Shown: positions 12,067 to 23,444 of the stretch, in pieces
Layout: each line of letters opens with the position of its first letter
How positions within the stretch are numbered: the stretch's first letter is position 1
Assembly: GCA_033296705.1 (NCBI GenBank)
Contig: MU856919.1
Location: 50,361-114,360 of the forward strand
DNA from: Chaetomidium leptoderma
Taxonomy: Eukaryota; Ascomycota; Sordariomycetes; Sordariales; Chaetomiaceae
Reading direction: 5' to 3'
DNA length: 64,000 nucleotides
Notes under the pieces: model-generated
The model's database searches: none
Told to the model about the DNA's origin: nothing
What the model saw: the letters and a program-made list of their open reading frames with translations, nothing else
Translations under genes and position numbers: made by a program

Positions 12067-13152
12067 TCAGATTTCGAGAGCCTTCTTCGCCATGGCCAGC
12101 GCGCCTTCGAAGGTCTTGTTGCCTCCGATGAAACCCGAGGCATGCACGAAAACGGAGCCGCTCACGCCAGCGATGCCATCCAGCTCTTCGTCACGGAAAC
12201 CCCTCCACGCCTCCGGGAGCGGTTTCCTGCTCTGGAACGAGTCCTTGGCAACAGGCACACATTGGATCCTCCACTTGGCATCCGGGACAGGCTTCTCCGG
12301 GTAGAGCATGTAGAGGACCTTGCCGCCTTCGGGCAGCTCCTCCTCCAGGTTGTAGAGGTGGTCCTTCCAGGGCGCCGATTGCCGCTTCATCACCGCGATG
12401 CGGCCCTGGCTGTCGTACTCCTGCCGCGCCGCAAACGCGTCGGCAACCACCTCCCGCGCGGGCAGCCACGCCTGTGTGTAGTAGTCGAGGTCGCGGTCAA
12501 ACTGCTCGCCGATGCGCCGGCTGGCCAGCTCGAACCGCCTGTCCTCGGCCTCCTGCGCGGCGACGGGGTCCTCGGGGACGGGGTCGTTCCAGTTGGGGTT
12601 CAGCCGGCCGACCACGGCGCCCAGCGTGAAACCGCCGTCGGAAAACTTCTTTTGCAGGCCCGCGGCCGCGAGCCCCGCCGCGTCGTAGGCGTCGATGCCG
12701 TTGTCGTGCGCGTCCAGCGCCTCGATGAAGCTCGCGTACATCTTGCGCCACACCAGGCCCACCTGCTCGCTGTCCTCGGGCTGCGCCAGGCGCCGGGCGA
12801 TGATCTCGCGCCCAAAGTGCATGTACACCAGCCCCGCGCTGCTCAGCTTGGTCGGGCGCTCGGGGAAGCAGGTGCCAAAGGTGCGCTGGTGGTGGTCGAA
12901 GCGGTTGCGCGCGGGCTCGTACTCGCCGCCGACGTCGACGACCGTGTGGCACTCGTCGAGGAGCTTGGAGTCGCGCGTGCGCACCAGCTTCGCGCCCGAG
13001 TAGGTCGGAACGTGGGTGCGCAGCATGTGCACGGCCAGCGCCTCGTCGGCGTGGAAGTGGCCGTTGTGCGTGCCGATGGCGACCACGCCGTTATCGGTCT
13101 TGACGCGCTTTGCTGCATTTTCGGCCATTTTGAGGGCGAGAGAGCGGAGCAT
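12067..13152 (-). CDS. MYG1-family exonuclease
   Basis: One uninterrupted exon of 361 codons. The N-terminal GTHNGHFHADEALAVHML and later RFDHHQRTF motifs (HNG-F-H-DE and DHHQ) are metal-binding signatures of the MYG1/UPF0160 family, a DHH-related phosphoesterase group. Human MYG1 is a 3'-5' RNA exonuclease acting in nucleus and mitochondria. Two starts are possible: Met1 (MLRSLALKMAENAAKRVK) and Met9 (MAENAAKRVKTDNG). The first gives a short hydrophobic, basic leader that could target mitochondria, the second a leaderless form. C-terminal WRGFRDEELDGIAGVSG and FVHASGFIGGNKT match the family end, so the gene looks complete. Confidence 0.92.
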   Translation of the reverse strand: MLRSLALKMAENAAKRVKTDNGVVAIGTHNGHFHADEALAVHMLRTHVPTYSGAKLVRTRDSKLLDECHTVVDVGGEYEPARNRFDHHQRTFGTCFPERPTKLSSAGLVYMHFGREIIARRLAQPEDSEQVGLVWRKMYASFIEALDAHDNGIDAYDAAGLAAAGLQKKFSDGGFTLGAVVGRLNPNWNDPVPEDPVAAQEAEDRRFELASRRIGEQFDRDLDYYTQAWLPAREVVADAFAARQEYDSQGRIAVMKRQSAPWKDHLYNLEEELPEGGKVLYMLYPEKPVPDAKWRIQCVPVAKDSFQSRKPLPEAWRGFRDEELDGIAGVSGSVFVHASGFIGGNKTFEGALAMAKKALEI

Positions 13153-13647
13153 ACGATGGGTTGGGTTGGGCGTTTTGCGTGGAGAGAGGGGTGGCAGCTG
13201 GAATTCTTTTTGGTGTTTCGAGTGCCAGTGGGCTGGTGGGCGATGGATATTGCCAAGAATAAATGGGGATCCAGCTGCCGCTGTATAGGAATGGTATTTT
13301 CTGTCTAGCTGGCTGATTAAACCGTACAGTACATCAACATATTTGTAAATACTGTACTAAACATGAAATTCCCTGCGCGATTGTGTGTTATCGTACCGCC
13401 GTCTTCCACCCTGCTGCACTCTGCAGGGGTGAACCGCCAAAACGCGCCATCCAACACGATGGCAATAATCGACGCCGCAGCCTTTTGTTCCTCACGGCGA
13501 ACTCGGCATCCTGATCCAGCACAGGGCACAGCCGCCCTCTTATCCCAAACGCCGCTGCAAATTATTCCCCAACTTCCCCCATCTCGCACCGCAACCTGAA
13601 CTACAAACCCCATCGCAGGTTCAATTGACACACACCCGAACTCCCAC
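13153..13647. promoter_or_regulatory. Shared divergent promoter region
   Basis: About 495 bases separate the start codons of the MYG1 gene (-) and the Iec3-like gene (+). Both promoters must lie here; no specific operator was identified. C/A-rich sequence precedes 13648. Confidence 0.5.
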
Positions 13648-15051
13648 ATGGAAGCCGCTGCGCGCAGCCGACTCGACATGAAGGTTAAAGCCGAAGACGA
13701 TTCCGGCGACGTCAGAATGGCCGACGACAAGCCCACCTACCGGTCATGGAAGAAAAAGTACCGCAAGATGCGCATCATGTTCGACCAAAAGATGCACGAG
13801 GGAGAAGAGCTTCACAGGCTCGAGCAGAAGGCGCTGGCGACGGCCAAGAGGCTCGCAGTCCAGAAAGAGTGCGTTTTCTGTCATTCTCCATTCAATTAAT
13901 TAAGCCTTTGACAGCGATGGGCTTTGCTGACTCTTTGCTTCAGTCGGCTACTCGATCTTCTTTTAGATGTCAACAACTCAGCCCAGATCCCGCCCGAAAA
14001 GCAGATAGACGTCGGCCTCGACCTGCCCTCCGGCGACGACGCGCTCTTCCTCGACCTCGACCGGCCATCGACCCCCCCGCCCGGCCCGACGGCGGCCAAG
14101 TCCTACAAACAGCTCCTCCAAGAAGTACCACACTTTAGGTTTTCTTCGGCAGCAGAGCGCTTCCCGGAGCTCGTCGCCGACCTCGAGGCCCGCCGCGACT
14201 CACCCGCCGATCCCATCCAAGGCCAACCCCACCCCCCTTCCTTCCTCACTGCCGACGACATCGACAACTACATCTGGGAGCTCGACACCCAGCTCGCAAA
14301 CGAAGACGCCGCCGCCGGCGTCGGCAAGAACGTCCCCCTCCTCCCCACCCTCGCGCCGCTGGCCCACGCCGACCGGCCCAACCCCAAGGACTCGCAGCGC
14401 GACTTTGCCATCCGCAACCCGACCTCGGTCTACAACTGGCTGCGCAAGCACGCGCCCAAGACCTTTCTGCAGGACGCCGAACACGACAAGGACGGCGGCG
14501 GCAAAGAGAACAACGGCGACGATGGTCACGGTCACGGCGGTCCCGGTCACGGTCACGGTCACGCGCACGGTCATGGTCACGGCCCCGGGTCCGGACGCCG
14601 CGGTAAGGGTGGGGAGCGTGCCCCGCGCGGCACAAGCTCGGCGCGCGCCAAGCGCGTCAGCGCAGCACACAGCCGGGCTGCGGCCGCGGCCGAGAGTGTC
14701 GAGGACATGATGGACGACGAACCAGGCCACGGCGGCGGTGCCGTGACGCCCAGCGCGGCGGGCGCTGGTGGTGGTGGTGGTGGTGGTAGTGGTGGTGGTG
14801 GCAAGGGGAAGCGGAAGAGGGCTACGGACGAAGACCCTGGGTACAGGCCCAAGGGCGGCTCCAGTCGGCCTACCAAGAAGAAGCGCAAGAGCGAGGGTGC
14901 CGAGAGGACGCCGACGGCCAAGGGACCGCGGAAGAGTGAAGGCGCGAGTTGGCCCGGGTATAGCGCGGCATCTGAGAAGAGCTCGACCGCGGCCAAGGGC
15001 TCTCGGAAGAGTGAATCGGCTGGGTGGTCTGGTCGACGGGATGACGACTGA
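13648..15051 (+). CDS. Ino80 complex subunit Iec3-like
   Basis: Exons 13648-13868 and 13944-15051 give about 442 residues. The N-terminal half, YRSWKKKYRKMRIMFDQKM through ALATAKRLAVQKDRLLDLLL, is a charged helical region resembling the Ino80_Iec3 domain, a fungal subunit of the INO80 chromatin remodeller. The intron junction rebuilds QKDRLLDLLLDVNNSAQIP without a break, supporting it. A second conserved-looking block is DFAIRNPTSVYNWLRKHAPKTF. The C-terminal part is disordered: a His-Gly repeat (about 14523-14582), a Gly run, and several KKKRK/GKRKR basic clusters that could serve as nuclear localisation signals and DNA contacts. Assignment rests on recalled family similarity, so it is good but not certain. 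Confidence 0.72.
14523..14590 (+). repeat. His-Gly coding repeat
   Basis: A stretch built on GGTCAC-type hexamers encodes alternating Gly-His inside the Iec3-like protein. It may be a slippage-prone microsatellite kept in frame. His-Gly alternation could bind metal, but nothing else suggests that. Confidence 0.85.
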
Positions 15052-15817
15052 CTGATTGCCCTGCCCTGCCCTCTCATCGTCACCAATGCGGGAGCGTTAT
15101 GGAGGACTGCAAGATTGACGGCGGAGCGTCTCGACTCTGGTTTTCTGGCGAGGCTGCTCGGGGAGTGGGTTGTATCATTATTAGGGCGTCACTGCGATCT
15201 GACGCTTCAATCAAGGTTAACTGGGGTTTTGAAGCCTTTTGCAGCGGCTGGCGATAATACGGGGTCTAGGGCTTAGATCGGAATTTCCTAGTAGTAGAGC
15301 GACAAACGGCATGGATGAGGCGTCTTCCTTTTTTTTCTCTGGCTTATATCATTACGGCAATGCTCATCGAGGTTTCTTCTCAATCCCAGAATGTCACAAG
15401 CACCATACCGATCTGTACTGCCGCCCAAACCGCTTTTGACAAACCAATTTCCCAACGCTTTTACGATGCAGTGTGAGAATTATACTAGGAAGTGTATTCT
15501 CGATTGTCTCAGATCCGCTGTGTATATACAAGAGATTTCTATGTGCTAATACCCAATCAACCGGCATGTACATAGGGTGTTTGGGGATGCGCGATTGGCA
15601 ACACGTCCCCACACAAAAAAGGGGGGTACATATCCAAGAATGAACGCTGATATGCAATGCAGGACATCAAACAGATCTGACCAGTTGCCCTGTTTTCCAA
15701 GGTCTATCCAAAGGGGGGGGGACCCTCGTCGGAAGGTTGCCCCGTTTAACGCGCTGGGGGCAGCGTGGCTGTCGATGCTTGGTAGTGTGGATCTTGTCGG
15801 TATCGATGAGCCCCTTT
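15052..15817. other. Intergenic between convergent genes
   Basis: Holds the facing 3' ends of the Iec3-like and isocitrate dehydrogenase genes. No gene recognised. Homopolymer tracts (T around 15327, G around 15712) occur. Confidence 0.45.
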
Positions 15818-17382
15818 CTAGAGCTTCTCCTTCAGGCTCTGCTTCAACCTCCTCTCGACGGCGACCAGGTACTCGCTAGTGGTGACATAGTCCTCACGGG
15901 CAGTCTTGCCGCAAGCCAGAGCCAGATCCTTGGTCATGACGCCGTCGATGTCGACCGTGTCAATGCAGGCCCGCTCGAGGCTCTCGGCAAAGGCAACGAC
16001 CTCGGGGGTCTCGTCGAGCTTGCCACGCTGGATCAGGCCGCGGGTCCAGGCGAAGATGGAGGCGATGGGGTTGGTCGACGTCTCGCGGCCCTTTTGGTGC
16101 TCGCGGTAGTGGCGGGTGACGGTGCCGTGGGCGGCCTCGGACTCGAACGTCTTGCCGTCAGGGGTGATGAGGACCGAGGTCATCAGACCCAGGGAGCCGA
16201 AGCCCTGAGCGACGATATCGGACTGGACGTCACCATCGTAGTCTGCCCGACCAAGTCAGTCTCTCTTGTCTCGTTTTATCTATCCACCATGCCAAGGAAG
16301 AAAGCCGGATCCCGGCAACAACAACAAACTCACTCTTCAGCGCCATGATGTAACCGCCGCTGCTCTTGATCATCTGGGCGACCATGTCGTCGATCAGGCG
16401 GTGCTCGTACCAGATGCCCTTGGCCTCGAAGGCGGCCTTGTACTGGGTGTCGTACAGCTCCTGGAAGATATCCTTGAAGCGGCCGTCGTACTTCTTGAGG
16501 ATGGTGTTCTTGGTGCTCATGTACAGGGGCAGGCTCTTGTCAAGCGCAAGCTTGAAGCTGGCGTGGGCGAAGCCCGTGATGCTCTCGTCGGTGTTGTATT
16601 GGGTTTGGGCAACGCCGCCGCCGTTCTTGAACTGGAACACCTCGATCTCTTGCGGCACACCACCGGCAGGGGTGTAAACCATGCTGAGCTTCCCCGGTCC
16701 CGGGACAACCAGGTCCTTGGCACGGTACTGGTCGCCGAAGGCGTGGCGGCCAATGATGATGGGCTTCTTCCACCCGGGGACCAGGCGGGGGATGCGGGGG
16801 ATGACGATAGGCTCACGGAAGACAGTGCCGCCAAGGGCATTGCGGATGGTGCCGTTTGGCGAGAGCCACACTGTGCGAAGCAGCGTAACGCAGGTTAGCT
16901 TACCCCTCCTCCTCTTTCAAGTTATGGGAGCAATATCACATACTCTGCTTGAGCTTGAACTCCTCGACACGGGCCTCATCGGGGGTGATGGTGGCGCACT
17001 TTACGCCGACGGAGTGCTTCTTGATGGCCTCGGCGGCATCCAGGGTGACCTGGTCGTTGGTCTCGTCACGGTACTCGAGGCCAAGGTCGTAATACTTGAG
17101 GTCGACGTCCAGGTAGGGGAAGATGAACTTCTCCTTGATGTCCTTCCAGATGACGCGGGTCATCTCGTCGCCGTCGAGCTCCACGACGGGGTTCTTGACC
17201 TTGATCTTGGCGGGGGCGTCGGTAGCCATTGTGCGACGGTTGATCTGGGAGTAGACGAAGACGGGGGCGGCTCGGGGCACGGTAGTACGGAAGCTGGTGG
17301 AGACCGGGCTGGCGGCGGTGCGAGACCAGGCGGATGTGCGGAGGAGGGAGGCACGGAAGGCTGCTGTGGTGACGGGCGACAT
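15818..17382 (-). CDS. IDP1: Isocitrate dehydrogenase [NADP]
   Basis: Exons 17382-16944, 16870-16334 and 16242-15818 encode about 466 residues. The enzyme oxidatively decarboxylates isocitrate to 2-oxoglutarate and makes NADPH. Family features appear in order: NPVVELDGDEMTRVIW, SPNGTIRNALGGTVFREPI (substrate binding) and, across the second splice, NYDGDVQSDIVAQGFGSLGL, whose aspartates bind the divalent metal. The first 51 residues are basic and hydroxylated without acids, a typical mitochondrial presequence. Met52 (MATDAPAKIKVKNP, codon at 17229-17227) begins exactly where cytosolic isoforms begin, so one gene could serve two compartments. The C-terminus KEKL is not a classic peroxisomal tripeptide. 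Introns of 73 and 91 bases are GT-AG. Confidence 0.96.
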
Positions 17383-19356
17383 GGTGGAAAAGAAGAAGGG
17401 GGGGGACGGGGGGGAAGGTATAAGAGGTGAAGCCTAGGGAGTGAAGGGGGGTTCGGGTTGTTTGAGACGCGCCGGATCGGGCCGCCCGTGGACAGAAGGT
17501 CGGGCTTTCGGAGCTGCAATTGGCAAGTGGGAGAGAGACCCGGCGAACGAGAGCCGAGGAAGGGGCCGCGACGTCAGGGCAAGTAGGCTCTTGATTGGGT
17601 GTGTCGTGTGGGCCGCGGCAACTGCACCGGCAGAGGGGAATTTGGGAGAGAGTCTACACGGGAGCTCAAGACTGGGAGAACCCGGCGCCAGCCGTTACGG
17701 GTGCTGGAGCTGGCGTGGCACAAGATGTCGGGCCTTGCTTGGCGGGGCGTGGGAATGCTGGAGGCGGCGATGTCAGCAGAGTGGCCCGGAGGTGTGGAGC
17801 GCCGGCGATCAGTGGGATGATATACACGCTCGGTCGGGTCGTATGCAACTACGGTATGTAGGAGGTCGCGTGGTGGAATAGAGCCTGATTTGGGCTGTTG
17901 CACTTGCTCCCGTGTCACTGCGCGCTGTCGTGTGCTGTATGCTGTATGCTGTCTGCTGTCTTCTGTCTGCTTCACACGCTTTGTCTCGGTGATTGACGGG
18001 ACGGGAGCTCGCTGACAGATGATGGGTAAAACTCTTCCCGGGGGGGCGGGGCGGGGCCAAGCAGTTGCAGACTGCGGGGTTCGCCTGGAAAACCACTCAT
18101 CCGAAGCACAAGGGGCCGAGCCGGCGGCGATAAGCAGCAGATATCGCCGGCCGGATATATGGGACCATCCTTTTGACTTTCGGATGGGACGACGCCTTGC
18201 GGCCCTTCCCAGAGATTCCACTATTATCAACAACAAAAAAGGCGTCATGAGGCTTTCGGAGTACACCCACCCCTCGGATGGGAGCTCGTCACCAAAGTTC
18301 AATTGCTTCTTGTGGGTTACCTTATGTATCAAAAGCCAAGCCATGGAGGCCCGGACAAGACCGTTTTGCGCGTATCGCTGCCGTCGCCTTATTCTCGGGC
18401 CTTGAACTAAACGCGATGGCGCCCCTCCCCCGCGCTCCCGCTTTGCAAAATCCATCTGCCAGGCTGCGTTTCCAAACAGCACTGCCCCACGCCATCTTGC
18501 GCCTTGCGCCTTGCGCCCTTGTGAAACTTCCAATGCAGGTGTTCCAAGTTGTGTAACGAGTCCTCTCTGTTTTCCTTCCCCCCACCTTCCACACCTGCAT
18601 TCTGTACATGTACAGCACGTCCTATTCCATATGCCGCACCCACCCAATCCCATCTATCAACAAGACGCCAATGTATGCCGAGAAACGTACAACGTTATAA
18701 TACAGCCTCGTTAGGCTAAAGATGGCACGAGACCATGTCCGGGGCGGCAGCGAGTTGGGTCGATGCAGCCCGCCCGCATCCTCATCAAAAACGTGGGTTC
18801 GAGGCCACCAGCCCCTTTTCCAAGCAGCACTGGAAGGGGGCGGTGGCCTCGAAATGTCAAAAGCAAAACCATACGCCATACCTACCCTGCCCATCAACGC
18901 GGTCGTAACACACAAGTCGTAAGCCTTGAAACACCACCCAGGCTAAAGACGGAAAAGAAAGAAGGAAAAGGGAAGAAAAGAAAGGACATACTGTGTATAC
19001 CGGTATCCGTACCCATGACGCCAAGAATCCCAAAAGAAGACATGTGCCCAGACTGGATGTTGCTCGGTTGGGAACAAGTTAAACCCCTCTCCCCCTTTCC
19101 ACCTGTTGTGTAGCAGCTAACAAGCAAGGGGGGATTCCAAAGGACACCTATACAAAAGAAGAAAAAAGGAAGACGACTTGTTGAAGAGTCGAAAAATAAA
19201 TAAAAGAAGTTTGTAGAAAAGCAAGCAACTAGAATGAAGCCCATAAATAACTAAGTAGCCCAAAGGTCAGGAAGAATACGTGCGGCCTCGACTGGAAGAA
19301 GAAAGTAACAACAACAGGACGTTGACGAGACGACAGGCTGTCCCTTTTTGCTGCCG
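17383..19356. other. Long intergenic region, no gene recognised
   Basis: Promoter and leader of the isocitrate dehydrogenase gene, then about 1.5 kb without a supported gene. A 359-codon frame on the minus strand (17574-18653) has no domain and atypical composition. Imperfect TGCTGTA/TGCTGTC repeats occur near 17930-17965. The part 18940-19220 is A-rich and likely 3' UTR of the zinc-finger gene. Confidence 0.45.
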
Positions 19357-20679
19357 TCACCTCCGGAACTCGGCGTCCGCCATCGCCATCGCCGCCGTCC
19401 TGTACTGCTGCCGTTCTTTCTCGCAGGGATTCCCGCAGCCGGCACAGACGAAGCCGGACTTGTCCAGGCCGACGCGGGCGAGGCAGCGGCTGCAGCGCCA
19501 CCAGCCGTTGTTCAGGGCGCGCGGCGCGCGGGTCGCCCACCACTCCTCGTCGCCCTTGTTGCCGCGCCGCAGGAGATCCTCCTTGTGGTAGATCCGGAGG
19601 TGGTCGCGGAAGTGGTCCTGGCGGAAGAAGGGCGCCGCGTGCCGGCCGCATTTCTTGTAGTCGCACGGGTACTTTTTCTTCTTGTCGTCGTCGAGATGCA
19701 CGATTCGGAAGTGGCGCTCGAGGTCGGCCTGTCGGCTGGCCCCCTTCTGGCAGCCGCTGTAGTGACATATGAACTTGTCTTTCTCTGCGATGGTCCTGGA
19801 GGGTCTTGTCAGTGGGAGAGAGAGAGACACAATTGTGCCTTCCGCCGAGGAGGGGGGGGGGTGTCATCCAACTTACTGGACCGGTGAGGAGCTGGGGGTG
19901 TCGAGGTCAACCGACCCCGAGCTGCCCCCGGTGTTGTCGTCGGCTTCCGTATCTCCTCCCATCAGCTTGGCGAGTACTGTCACGATGGCGTAAAAACAGA
20001 TCTCGAGCACCTCCGGTCCTTGAAGCCGCGATTGAAGCTGGTACGCGGCCTCTTCCAGTATCATGGTGATGTCGGTGTAAAAGTGATCCACGTCGCCGAA
20101 CCGGGGTTGAAGCTGCTGGTAGAGGACTTCCTGTACAGCTGGGCGAACCGGTTCCTCCGCACCATGCCCATGGTAGCTCTGTAAAGCTTCTTCGACAGCC
20201 TCGGATGTGATGAACGATGTGCCGCCATCCTCAAACGACAGTCGGCTGGCGGTCAGGGACTTTGCAGCCAAGGTAGCATGCCATGCGGCATCCTCGATGC
20301 CGGGCTGGGTGCTAAACTGCTGCAAATGGCTTGTCAGGTGCAATGCCTGGGGTAACAGGTGGCCGCTTTGTTGGTACTGAGACCCGGTAGCAGAGAGCAT
20401 CTGGGCCGCATCAGGAGCTTCGTAAAACGAGCAGGGGTCTGGGTACGATAGTATCTCTCCGTAGGTCCCCTCTTCGGTGAGAGCGGGGTCAATTGATGAG
20501 TAGTCTGTCACGGAGGAGCATCCTGAGAACACGGTGCCGGTTGTGTAGCTGCTGTCGACTGTGCAAGTGGTGGACTGGGAGTCGCTCCTTTGCATGCTGA
20601 CCGAATCATCCCAGCTACCATCTTGACCTTGGAACCCCTCGAAAGCCGTCGGGCGCGAAGGATCCGGAAACAACGCCAT
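19357..20679 (-). CDS. C2H2 zinc-finger protein
   Basis: Exons 20679-19877 and 19795-19357 give about 413 residues. The first 265 residues are acidic and Ser/Thr/Gln-rich with a helical middle part, a possible activation region. Exon 2 carries the fingers: FICHYSGC...DLERHFRIVH (C-x4-C-x12-H-x4-H), then YPCDYKKC...DHFRDHLRIYH (C-x4-C with paired His), then a Cys-only ribbon, WWRCSRC...GFVCAGCGNPC. This 'C2H2 plus C-terminal Cys ribbon' layout is common in uncharacterised sordariomycete regulators. The 81-base intron joins SSSPVQ to TIAEKDKF in frame. It is probably a nuclear DNA-binding protein; targets are unknown. Confidence 0.8.
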
Positions 20680-23444
20680 CAGAGCTATGTTTGTTTGGTT
20701 GTGGCTGGGCGGCGCGATGGTGAGTGTCGGGTCTGAACCGTACTGTGGACCGGTTGACCCGAGTTAAAAGGAAGTTGGCCGTCGGCGCTCAAGAGTAACG
20801 AGGCTACTAGGATAGATCTGATGTGCAATGAATCGGAGGTGCAGAATGTGGGTTAGAGAATTGCAATGTGTGATGGATGAGAAGGTAGAACAGACAGAAA
20901 GGCCATGAGACGAGTGACGCTTGGGTTCAGAGGATGTGAGTGGATGGCTCCATCACATATATGCTCGACTCACAGAGAAGTAAATCCCTGTGATGGGCCG
21001 CGGAGTGAGGCGGAATAACACATTTCTCACCGTAGGTAAGGCGAGCGAAGGTCGGGATGGAGGGTGTCGAAACAGGAAAGGTGCTGCACATGGCCACAGG
21101 CTGTGGTATATGCAACACCAAGGCTCAAGCACACACTGAAGGTCGGAGCTATCTCCCAGCCCGATGCTGCACATCTACCCTCCCCGGGCGTGCAAAGCAA
21201 GAGACTAAGCGGGTGGCTGGGCCGAGAGCCTCCTCGATCCGCGTCCTCCGCTCTTCCCCTCGTGATCACTGGGCCCACGGCAACAACGGACAACGGCTAC
21301 CATAGCCACACCGATTGCTGCAAAAGCCCCAGCAAATTAGCGTGGGTAGAGTAGGAGGCTCTTTGCGAGTTCCCAGGAGGTGGGGGTTCGTCCCCATCTG
21401 TTACCTACGACAGACGGGAGGAAGCGAAGGAGCGTCCTCTCCTGCTTGGTCTTCGGTGTGAAGACGCCCCATAAAATGCACCATGGGGACGTTTGAGGAT
21501 GCGCTACTTAACGCTAGTCACGGGGACTGAACAAAACAGAACGGACTCTGAAACGGGGCAACGGGAGGCTCCCAAGTTCAGCTGGGTGGTCGATTCCACC
21601 AAGCGCGTTCTCGGCTTGTCGTTTTGGGATACGTCTTGGCAGGGCGAACCCGAGGACCTGCAGCCGAACATCAGGCTTTGGTGTGTCATATTGGAGAATA
21701 AAGGTCGAAACGAATGAACAATGGTTCCTGACGTGGTCAAACCAGGCATATGCTGTATGCTGTGCGGGCAGATACTCGAGACGAGAGGGTAGGACGAGCC
21801 TCATCTGGCTTGACGAGTGGCAGGTTAGAATGCAATCCATACCCAGAGTAGGTGTCGTTGCGCGTCCTGAGAAAGTTCACTGCCTCGCAATAGAGCAGAA
21901 GTACATAGTTACATACATTGCAGCCGAAGCCAACCCCAAACCTTCAAACTCCCCAGTTCCAACGGAGAGTGAACCCAGGGTAGGGTGGATTTTGGCCATT
22001 TTGGTTGGTATCTGCCGCACTTGAGAGAACCAACCGGCAGACGGGGTGGTTCCCCGGGGACTGCAAAAGGACAGATAATGGCCGTCGCTTCTCCTCGGTG
22101 CGGCTGAGTCCAAGGAAAGGTGGTCCTGAGTGTTCTTGGGTGCAGTCGAGATGCGGTGTCCGGCAGCGAAACGGGCCGTGGTTGGCTGGCCCGCTATCAA
22201 GGCCGCCTCGTGGCCGCCTAACAATTTTCGGTGTGCGGAACGCCCACTCACACCTTTGCGAAAAAGAGGTGCTGTGATTCGCCGATGCCGACAGCCGAGT
22301 TGTTTTGGTGCGAGTGGGAAGGAAAAGCATGGAATTTACAAATCGCGGAAGCAATGCGGTGTAAAGTACTTCAGTATTGTGCCGACATGCTTGGTGCAAG
22401 TGGCTGCGCCCGGGCTGCGCCCCGAAGTCCAGGGGACGGACGCTGATGAGTCACGCAGGGCCGACGACCGACCCCAGAGCCTCGTCGTCTTCTAGAATTC
22501 TAGAAGGGATTCAGAACCGAAAGTAGTGTAGGGCTGCTGGTGTTTGATCTGACACGGCCCCCGCCGAACTCCATTGCAACCGAAGGCCCCGCAGCGGTTT
22601 CCCGATTCGGCACCGAATTCCTTGACTTGGCGCTCCCGGTGCCCGATACGCTCACCACGGTCGCCTAGAGGCTAGAACTGCCGCTCGGATCTCCCAGGCA
22701 GACTCGCTGGCTTCCACCGATCCATCCGGGACCGGACAAATGCGCCGGTCTCGGCGACAGCCTCCTCCCAGTCGAGGTCGGGAGGCACATCTTGAGGCAA
22801 TGAAGCCTGAGCGAATGGCAAAAGTTGTTTGGAGCAGAAGAGCAGAGGTCGGAGTACCCGGCAGGGCTCCAAAATCGCCGACCTAACAGACTTCCGCCTG
22901 TTAGAAGTCTGTTGGGTTGGCGATTTTGGAGCCCTGCCGAGTATCCGTAAGTCAGAGTGAAAGGGAAGCGGAACAGCAAATAAACAAAACAAAAAAAGGC
23001 AAACAGCACGACTTGCGGCGTGGTTGGCCAGCAGCCACTCTCTTCCCGCCAAGCGACTGAGTCCAAGACAACCTTGTGAGTGAGTGGCCTCAGAAAGGAG
23101 GCAGGCAATTCATCGTGGCGTCTCAGCTGTCGCTGGGCAAGTGGCTTGCAAATCAGTTCGGTAAGCTGAATCCTCACGTCGTTCAAGTTACTCCAATTGC
23201 AAGGGGTTTGTGACTTGCCATTCCTTGGAATTAGAGCTGGTGACGCGGCCGCGTATGTTACACCCCCCGTAACCCAGCCGACTGCCGCCCCAAAAGGGAG
23301 AGCGTAACCCATACAGAACACCGAAGTATGCCTACCTTAGGTACCTACCTACCTACCCCATACCTGGCAACCCGCCGTCGCCCCACCACCCGGTTTCTCT
23401 GGACTAGATGGTCTCGTCGCTAGGAAAAGATCCGAGGACTCGAC
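20680..23444. other. Long intergenic region with a foldback
   Basis: About 2.8 kb upstream of the zinc-finger gene and downstream of the NOT3 gene. No coding gene recognised; a 218-codon frame on the minus strand (22665-23321) reads through both arms of a hairpin and has no domain. It contains the inverted repeat at 22850-22947 and a TACC/ACCT-rich palindromic cluster at about 23328-23362. Confidence 0.45.
22850..22947. repeat. Near-perfect inverted repeat (hairpin)
   Basis: Core arms 22861-22894 and 22904-22937 (34 bases each) pair with only two mismatches, both G-T type, around a 9-base loop. Pairing continues outward with one bulge over about 10 more bases (CGGAGTACCCG against CGGATACTCG). 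It lies far from either flanking start codon. Confidence 0.9.

Noticed and set aside
11893..13308. 471-codon frame on the plus strand
   Set aside because: It is the antisense shadow of the well-supported MYG1 gene; its residues show GC-driven Arg/Val/Gly bias and no domain.
17574..18653. 359-codon frame on the minus strand upstream of the IDH gene
   Set aside because: Composition is rich in Arg, Ser and Cys, no domain, no splice-supported extension, and it spans simple repeats and the IDH promoter. A long leader or non-coding RNA remains possible.
22665..23321. 218-codon frame on the minus strand with hydrophobic parts
   Set aside because: It reads through both arms of the hairpin and looks like chance open sequence; no family resemblance.
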